The notes below the pieces were generated by a model. The model saw only the letters and a list, made by a program, of their open reading frames with translations, did not search any database and was not told the origin of the DNA. DNA of 64,000 bases from Bacteroidetes bacterium ADurb.Bin174 (GTDB lineage Bacteria > Bacteroidota > Bacteroidia > Bacteroidales > Paludibacteraceae): the NCBI GenBank assembly GCA_002070265.1, contig MWCX01000081.1, positions 1-64,000 of the forward strand. The letters run 5' to 3'. A program made the translations under genes and the position numbers. Shown one piece after another: positions 59,953 to 64,000 of the stretch. Positions within the stretch are counted from its first letter, which is position 1. Every line of letters begins with the position of its first letter.

Positions 59953-61599
59953 CTATGCTTTCTTCCTCAACGCAATATCATAGGCCAATTCATAGTATTG
60001 AATAAACTCAGTCCATAAGGCTTTTTTGCCTATGGTTGCTGCTTTGTTGCCTATGGCGGTTCGCACTGTTTGGTCAAGCTGCACGTACTTTCGGATGGTT
60101 TCAGCGATTTTTACGGCCACTTCATGTCCATTGTAATCTGAACGGTGGATTACTTCTACTCCGTCTGTAATATCCTTTGAATATTCGGACGACCACTCGC
60201 CAAAGCCTGATAGATCAGTGGTAATGGTAGGAACGTGAAAAGCAATACTTTCCAGGGGTGTATATCCCCAAGGTTCATAATAGGATGGGAATACCGATAA
60301 GTCGAATCCTATCAGTAATTCATAATAGGTTTTATTGAAGATACCGTCAAAACCGTTTAAATACGCCGGTACGAAAATGACTTTCACCTTGTCTGTTTTT
60401 TTGTTTCTTAGGTGAAACCAGTTAATGGTTTGTAATATCGGATCTTGATGCGGATTGTGTAATTCGTGGGTAGTAACACAATTTTGTCCTTTTGATATTT
60501 GATCGGGATTATTTAATGCATGTACCAAATCAATGCAAGGACCTTTAATCCAGGCAGGAACCATAATGAAAGCTACAACTTCATTTCCAAGCCCCGACAT
60601 ATTATTCAAATGCTTCAAAGATTCGATGAATACATCCAAACCTTTGTTTTTAAACTCATAACGACCTGCGGTTACGACAAAGGAGGCATTATTGCTCAAA
60701 GGATAACCTAAAAGTGTTTCAGCAAGTTTTTTTAACAAAGTGCGAGCTTCTTTTCTTTTTGGAGAGAAAGATTTTCCTTGTGGTACAAATCCATTTTCAA
60801 AACCATTGGGAGTAACGATGTCCGGTTTCCTTTCCAGCAACTGAGTGCATTCTTTGGCAGTAATATTACTTACAGTAGTAAAACAGTCAACCAAATGTGC
60901 AGCCCGTTTTTCAGCCGAATGCTTGGACACCATATTCAACTCCTCAGCCATCTGATCTCCCTTGTATTCATGCAAATAATCGTACAAAGGCTTGTGATTG
61001 CCTGCAATGGAGCGACCGATGGAAGTGGCGTGGGTTGTAAAAAGGGTAGCTATCTCTGGCAATTTATTTTTGATGTAAAATATACCGAAGGAAGTCATCC
61101 ATTCATTGAAATGAGCTACTACCTTTTGTTTCTTTGATAATCGGTGAAATTGATAAAAGCTTTCTATCACTATTCCTGAGGCATAACCAAACATAGAAGA
61201 TTCGTCATAATCTCCATATGCCATCAAAGAATTCACACCTGAATTTTCCCATACTTTACCGTAGATTTCATTTTTCTTCAGCATCAACATGTTGAAGTCA
61301 ACCAGAACAGCGACAGGTTGTCCCGGAACTTTCCATCTGCCTATACGAATAGAGAGATTGTGACTGTCGGAAATAGCTTTTTCCCATCCCGGAAAAATAT
61401 TGGTGTCTTCTTCGAAATAAGGATTTTCTTGCTCGCGCCATATTTCCGGACCGATGAATATCAGTTTGTCACCATACCGTTGAGTTAAAGTAGCTGCACG
61501 AGTTGATAGTACGGTGTAAATACCGCCGACCATATTGCATACTTCCCAACTTGTTTCGAATATATATTCGGGTTGTTTAAGTTGCTTTTTTTGTTTCAT
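59953..61599 (-). CDS. Glycogen synthase, GT3 (eukaryote-like) type
   Basis: The 548-residue glycosyltransferase resembles eukaryotic glycogen synthase (GYS) rather than bacterial GlgA. The start EYIFETSWEVCNMVGGIYTVLSTRA carries the donor-loop VGGI. AHFNEWMTSFGIFYIK, TTHATSIGRSIAG and the C-terminal SYYEPWGYTPLESIAFHVPTITTD complete the catalytic set. It elongates glycogen degraded by the GlgP encoded downstream. Its ATG lies only 5 nt after the 3' end of tRNA-Arg, so it is probably co-transcribed with the tRNA. Confidence 0.93.
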   Translation of the reverse strand: MKQKKQLKQPEYIFETSWEVCNMVGGIYTVLSTRAATLTQRYGDKLIFIGPEIWREQENPYFEEDTNIFPGWEKAISDSHNLSIRIGRWKVPGQPVAVLVDFNMLMLKKNEIYGKVWENSGVNSLMAYGDYDESSMFGYASGIVIESFYQFHRLSKKQKVVAHFNEWMTSFGIFYIKNKLPEIATLFTTHATSIGRSIAGNHKPLYDYLHEYKGDQMAEELNMVSKHSAEKRAAHLVDCFTTVSNITAKECTQLLERKPDIVTPNGFENGFVPQGKSFSPKRKEARTLLKKLAETLLGYPLSNNASFVVTAGRYEFKNKGLDVFIESLKHLNNMSGLGNEVVAFIMVPAWIKGPCIDLVHALNNPDQISKGQNCVTTHELHNPHQDPILQTINWFHLRNKKTDKVKVIFVPAYLNGFDGIFNKTYYELLIGFDLSVFPSYYEPWGYTPLESIAFHVPTITTDLSGFGEWSSEYSKDITDGVEVIHRSDYNGHEVAVKIAETIRKYVQLDQTVRTAIGNKAATIGKKALWTEFIQYYELAYDIALRKKA

Positions 61600-61604
61600 A
61601 TTTG

Positions 61605-61678
61605 TGACCCCGGCGGGATTCTAACCCACGACCTTCAGAACCGGAATCTGACGTTCTATACAGCTGAACTACGGAGCC
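61605..61678 (-). tRNA. tRNA-Arg (anticodon CCG)
   Basis: The cloverleaf on the minus strand has acceptor GGCTCCG/CGGGGTC (with G-U pairs), D stem GTTC/GAAC, anticodon stem TCAGA/TCTGA with loop TTCCGGT (anticodon CCG), T stem GTGGG/CCCGC and discriminator A. CCA is not encoded. The glycogen synthase ATG follows after 5 nt. Confidence 0.94.
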
Positions 61679-61703
61679 TTTGTTATTTTATTTATTTGCG
61701 GTG

Positions 61704-61711
61704 CAAACATA
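61704..61711 (-). promoter_or_regulatory. Promoter -7 box of tRNA-Arg (and probably glycogen synthase)
   Basis: TATGTTTG on the minus strand, 26 nt before the tRNA 5' end. No separate promoter fits between the tRNA and the synthase. Confidence 0.6.
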
Positions 61712-61736
61712 GTAAAAAAAACTGAATAGATATCTT

Positions 61737-61918
61737 CATTTTTTTGTCTCGATACAAAAAAACGAAGCAAAAAAAAATCAAGACTGCGTCCGCTTCGCTC
61801 GAAAAATTAGCGCTCGAACAGCTAAATCATCCAAACTCGCAACTTCGTTGCTCAAACAATGGACGATTCTTAACGCTGTTCTCACTTATTTTTCGGCTCA
61901 CCGGACGAGGTCGGTCGG
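61737..61918 (-). repeat. Dispersed 185-bp repeat, copy 2
   Basis: This is the reverse complement of 3458-3643 at roughly 95% identity by eye. It sits directly upstream of the tRNA-Arg promoter. Short reading frames through it are by-products of the repeat. Confidence 0.8.
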
Positions 61919-61957
61919 GCGCAGAAGCCTTGGTAGATTTGTGGAGATAAATATGCT

Positions 61958-62407
61958 GCCCTTACAGGGCGCATGGTATTTTGGGTCATTATTAACCCCA
62001 GAGCGTTGCTCTGGGCTGACAAATTTTGCCCTTTCAGGGCGCGGCACACTCACAGATGATTAATAAATTTAGCTGCTGATCGACTAAGGAATTGTCCGTA
62101 GGACAAACACGTGAATAACCCCCGGATTCATCCGGGGTGGAAAGGTCGAGAATGGTAATAAAACTCTGTAGGAGTTTCCCAAAATCCAAATTGTTAAACG
62201 CCTACAGCGTTTAAGCAGTCACACGTACTCAACTGCCCCCAATTAAAATTGGGGGTTATGCACGTGAAACTTCTACGAAGTTAAAAAGCGTTGTGTTAGG
62301 AATATGTAACATATAATCTGCAGCCCTGAAGGGGCAATATACACTAGCCCAATGGCAACGCCTTGGGGTTATATAAATGAAGAGAGAATACCGCGCCCTG
62401 TAAGGGC
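61958..62407. repeat. Cluster of twelve short REP-like hairpins
   Basis: Twelve compact palindromes with 2-5-nt loops (or an internal stem) occur in 450 bp: 61958-61970 GCCC/GGGC; 61997-62015 CCCAGAGC/GCTCTGGG; 62028-62040 GCCC/GGGC; 62092-62106 TTGTCC/GGACAA; 62120-62137 CCCCGGA/TCCGGGG; 62161-62177 AAACTC/GAGTTT; 62194-62214 TTAAACGC/GCGTTTAA; 62236-62255 CCCCCAATT/AATTGGGGG; 62268-62282 AACTTC/GAAGTT; 62323-62335 GCCC/GGGC; 62348-62367 CCCAA-GGC/GCC-TTGGG; 62395-62407 GCCCT/AGGGC. No gene is supported between 61700 and 62483. Confidence 0.85.
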
Positions 62408-62483
62408 AGCATACATAGCCCATTGATGTATCATAAGCGTCCAATTGCTGCAATTATAAGATGCCTTACTGGAAAATTTTATC

Positions 62484-62491
62484 TACATTTG
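62484..62491 (+). promoter_or_regulatory. Promoter -7 box of the type IX plug-domain gene
   Basis: TACATTTG lies 33 nt before the ATG at 62524 and downstream of the alternative ATG at 62461. No clear -33 is seen. Confidence 0.55.
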
Positions 62492-62523
62492 TGCGTTATA
62501 CATATGTATTATATCCTATCTAT

Positions 62524-63780
62524 ATGAGGAAGCTATATTTTTTATCCTTTATGCTCTTGATTAGCGGGTCAATCCTGGCTGCAGAGCCTTACCGCACCCG
62601 CATCTTGGCTGATAACATCAGAACACTCACCATAGGCTTGGCGGATAATGCCACGGAGCTACCCATTTTAGAACTGAACGAAGACCAACAGCTTGAAATT
62701 CGCTTTGATGAAATGTCGCACGAAACACATCATTACGGTTATACCGTTTTGCATTGCAATGCCGACTGGACTCCTTCTGATTTGAGCACTTACGAATATC
62801 TTGATGGTTATACCAATGGTAATATCACCGATTACAATCGTTCCATCAACACTCATTATTTATACACGAATTATCAGCTCAGGATACCTAATTACGATAT
62901 GAACTTTAAAATATCCGGAAATTACGTGTTGTTGATTTATGAAGATAATAACAAAGATAAACTGATAGCACAAGCCTGTTTTTCCATAGTGGAACCAAAA
63001 GTGAAAATTGATGCTGGGATTCGGGCAAATACGGATATTGAAATCCGTGGCAGATACCAACAACTTGATTTCGAAGTATTGCTGCAGGGTTATTACGTGC
63101 GCGATCCTATGTCGGAAATCAAGATGGTTGTCAGACAAAATGACCGGCTCGACAATGAAGTAAGGGATATAAAACCGAATTATGTCACTGAATCCAAATT
63201 GTCCTTCATCAATAACAAAGATCTGATCTTTGAAGGCGGAAATGAATATCATAGCTTTGATATTTCCTCTGTTTACAACTTCAGCAGGAATATCGACCAT
63301 TTTGAATTTACCAATAACGGATATGAGGTAATTCTTTTTCCCGATAAAATACAAAAAGGAAGTTATATACATGATTACGACGCCAATGGCAGGTTTCTCA
63401 TCAATCATCAGGAAGCATTTGAAGATATACATACTGAAGCGGATTATGTGCATGTGCATATTAAACTGATTGCCGACCGTCCGTTTTTTGACGGACAACT
63501 CTATTTGGGCGGAGGTTATAATTATAACCTGATAAACTATGACAACCGTTTAAATTACGATAATACTGTACAAGCCTACACCAAAACCCTCTTACTCAAA
63601 CAAGGAGGATATAATTATCAATACTGGTTTTTACCCAAAAATACTTCCAAAGCGACCGTCACCAGAGTAGATGGTTCCTACTGGGAAACGGAAAACGAAT
63701 ACACCATCTATGTGTATCATCGGGCGTGGGGGGAAAGATATGATAGGTTGATTGGGGTTGGGAGAACTTATAATAACTAA
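62524..63780 (+). CDS. DUF5103 / type IX secretion system plug-domain protein
   Basis: The 418-residue exported protein has a signal peptide ending near SILAAEPYRT. It matches the DUF5103 family, whose N-terminal part is the type IX secretion system plug domain. Motifs include LADNIRTLTIG, VLHCNADWTPSDLSTYEYLDGY, NYQLRIPNYDMNFKISGNYVLLIYED and the C-terminal YQYWFLPKN and EGD-like turn. In this secretion system the plug closes the outer-membrane translocon. The frame is open to 62461, but the promoter position favours 62524. The stop codon lies inside the first unit of a heptad repeat element. Confidence 0.9.
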   Translation: MRKLYFLSFMLLISGSILAAEPYRTRILADNIRTLTIGLADNATELPILELNEDQQLEIRFDEMSHETHHYGYTVLHCNADWTPSDLSTYEYLDGYTNGNITDYNRSINTHYLYTNYQLRIPNYDMNFKISGNYVLLIYEDNNKDKLIAQACFSIVEPKVKIDAGIRANTDIEIRGRYQQLDFEVLLQGYYVRDPMSEIKMVVRQNDRLDNEVRDIKPNYVTESKLSFINNKDLIFEGGNEYHSFDISSVYNFSRNIDHFEFTNNGYEVILFPDKIQKGSYIHDYDANGRFLINHQEAFEDIHTEADYVHVHIKLIADRPFFDGQLYLGGGYNYNLINYDNRLNYDNTVQAYTKTLLLKQGGYNYQYWFLPKNTSKATVTRVDGSYWETENEYTIYVYHRAWGERYDRLIGVGRTYNN

Positions 63781-64000
63781 TAACTAAGAACTAAAAACGA
63801 AGAACGAAGAACGAAGAATGGAGAGTTAAAGTTTTAGAAGTCAAGTGGTTAGTAGTTTTTTAGAAGTTAATGAAGTTAGGGAAGTCAAAGAAGTTAGGTG
63901 TGTTCCGTGTTCCGAGGTTGCGAGTTCAGTTTTGGCTGTTAGTTCTTAGCCCTTAGTTCTTAGTTTTTAGTTTTTAGTTCTTAGTTTTTAGTTCTTAGTT
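63775..64000. repeat. Composite degenerate repeat element, copy 2 (runs off window)
   Basis: Seven 7-mers AACTAAT, AACTAAG, AACTAAA, AACGAAG (x3), AATGGAG occupy 63775-63823. Four 9-mers GAAGTTAAT, GAAGTTAGG, GAAGTCAAA, GAAGTTAGG lie at 63863-63898. Then come fourteen in-phase 7-mers from 63901, first GC-rich (TGTTCCG, TGTTCCG, AGGTTGC, GAGTTCA) and then TTCTTAG/TTTTTAG types up to the window end. This is the reverse-complement order of the element at 24159-24345. The two outer 7-mer blocks can pair with each other. Confidence 0.85.

Noticed and set aside
61744-62063. Plus-strand frames through the dispersed repeat and hairpin cluster
   Set aside because: They arise from the repeat (the same peptide-like strings would recur at each copy) and have no protein-like conservation.
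62256-62453. 65-residue minus-strand frame in the hairpin cluster
   Set aside because: It is composed entirely of short palindromes; no coding signature.
62860-63498. 212-residue minus-strand frame inside the type IX plug-domain gene
   Set aside because: It is antisense to a recognised protein, with irregular composition and no start signals.

Overview
The window is a stretch of a chromosome from a member of the Bacteroidota, most likely the order Bacteroidales. The evidence is the AT-rich composition, the many promoters with the lineage's TAnnTTTG -7 box (often with a TTG/TTTG about 20 bp upstream), Bacteroidota-restricted families (DUF4270, DUF4301, DUF5103/type IX secretion plug domain, fimbrillin-like lipoprotein, Tat-exported Gfo/Idh enzymes, DUF1080), and a GT3-type glycogen synthase beside a short GT35 phosphorylase. 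No species can be named from the sequence alone.

Layout. 1-3200: an RND efflux operon (tetR, tolC-like, membrane fusion lipoprotein, start of the RND pump) with a palindromic operator in its promoter. 3200-7140: a 185-bp dispersed repeat, an alpha/beta hydrolase, a membrane LytTR regulator, a HicAB toxin-antitoxin pair with its operator, and a small DNA-binding-like protein. 7250-11300: an RsmF-type rRNA methyltransferase, a lipoprotein and a DUF4301 protein. 11400-18000: tRNA-Pro(GGG), an orphan coiled-coil membrane protein, a fimbrillin/beta-helix lipoprotein and a large secreted Asp-rich protein; this is the most accessory-looking part. 18100-24130: the ilvDBNC operon for branched-chain amino acids, preceded by a leader peptide and attenuator. 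24390-31360: dxs, trkAH, dnaX and a FtsB/DivIC-like gene. 31400-37270: two membrane proteins, two Tat-exported Gfo/Idh oxidoreductases, a DUF1080 lipoprotein and an exported sugar isomerase, which together look like a periplasmic 3-keto-glycoside pathway. 37320-49890: two apparently identical IS copies (IS5/IS1182-like, 6-bp target duplications) flank an OmpH-like chaperone, gcvP, tsaB, a metallohydrolase, a dolichol-phosphate-mannose-synthase-like enzyme, pyrC and apbE; the first copy sits inside an older deleted relative. 49950-57230: rpsA with a long Lys/Ala/Glu tail, DUF4270, a stand-alone GT5 domain, and the panC-panD-tgt operon. 57240-61680: glycogen phosphorylase and glycogen synthase, the latter 5 nt downstream of tRNA-Arg(CCG). 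61700-64000: repeats, a cluster of twelve short hairpins, and a type IX secretion plug-domain protein.

The strongest regulatory observation is the ilv attenuator. A 21-codon leader ORF with 11 Ile/Val/Leu codons ends inside a GGGTGAG that can pair with CTCACCC in the arm of an intrinsic terminator just before ilvD. The strongest structural observations are degenerate 7-bp and 9-bp tandem arrays in several intergenic regions. At two loci they form the same composite (7-mer block, GC-rich 7-mer block, 9-mer block, 7-mer block) in opposite orientations. The hairpin cluster at 61958-62407 and the nested IS/MITE at 37324-39197 are also notable. Function calls rest on motif recognition only; no database search was run.
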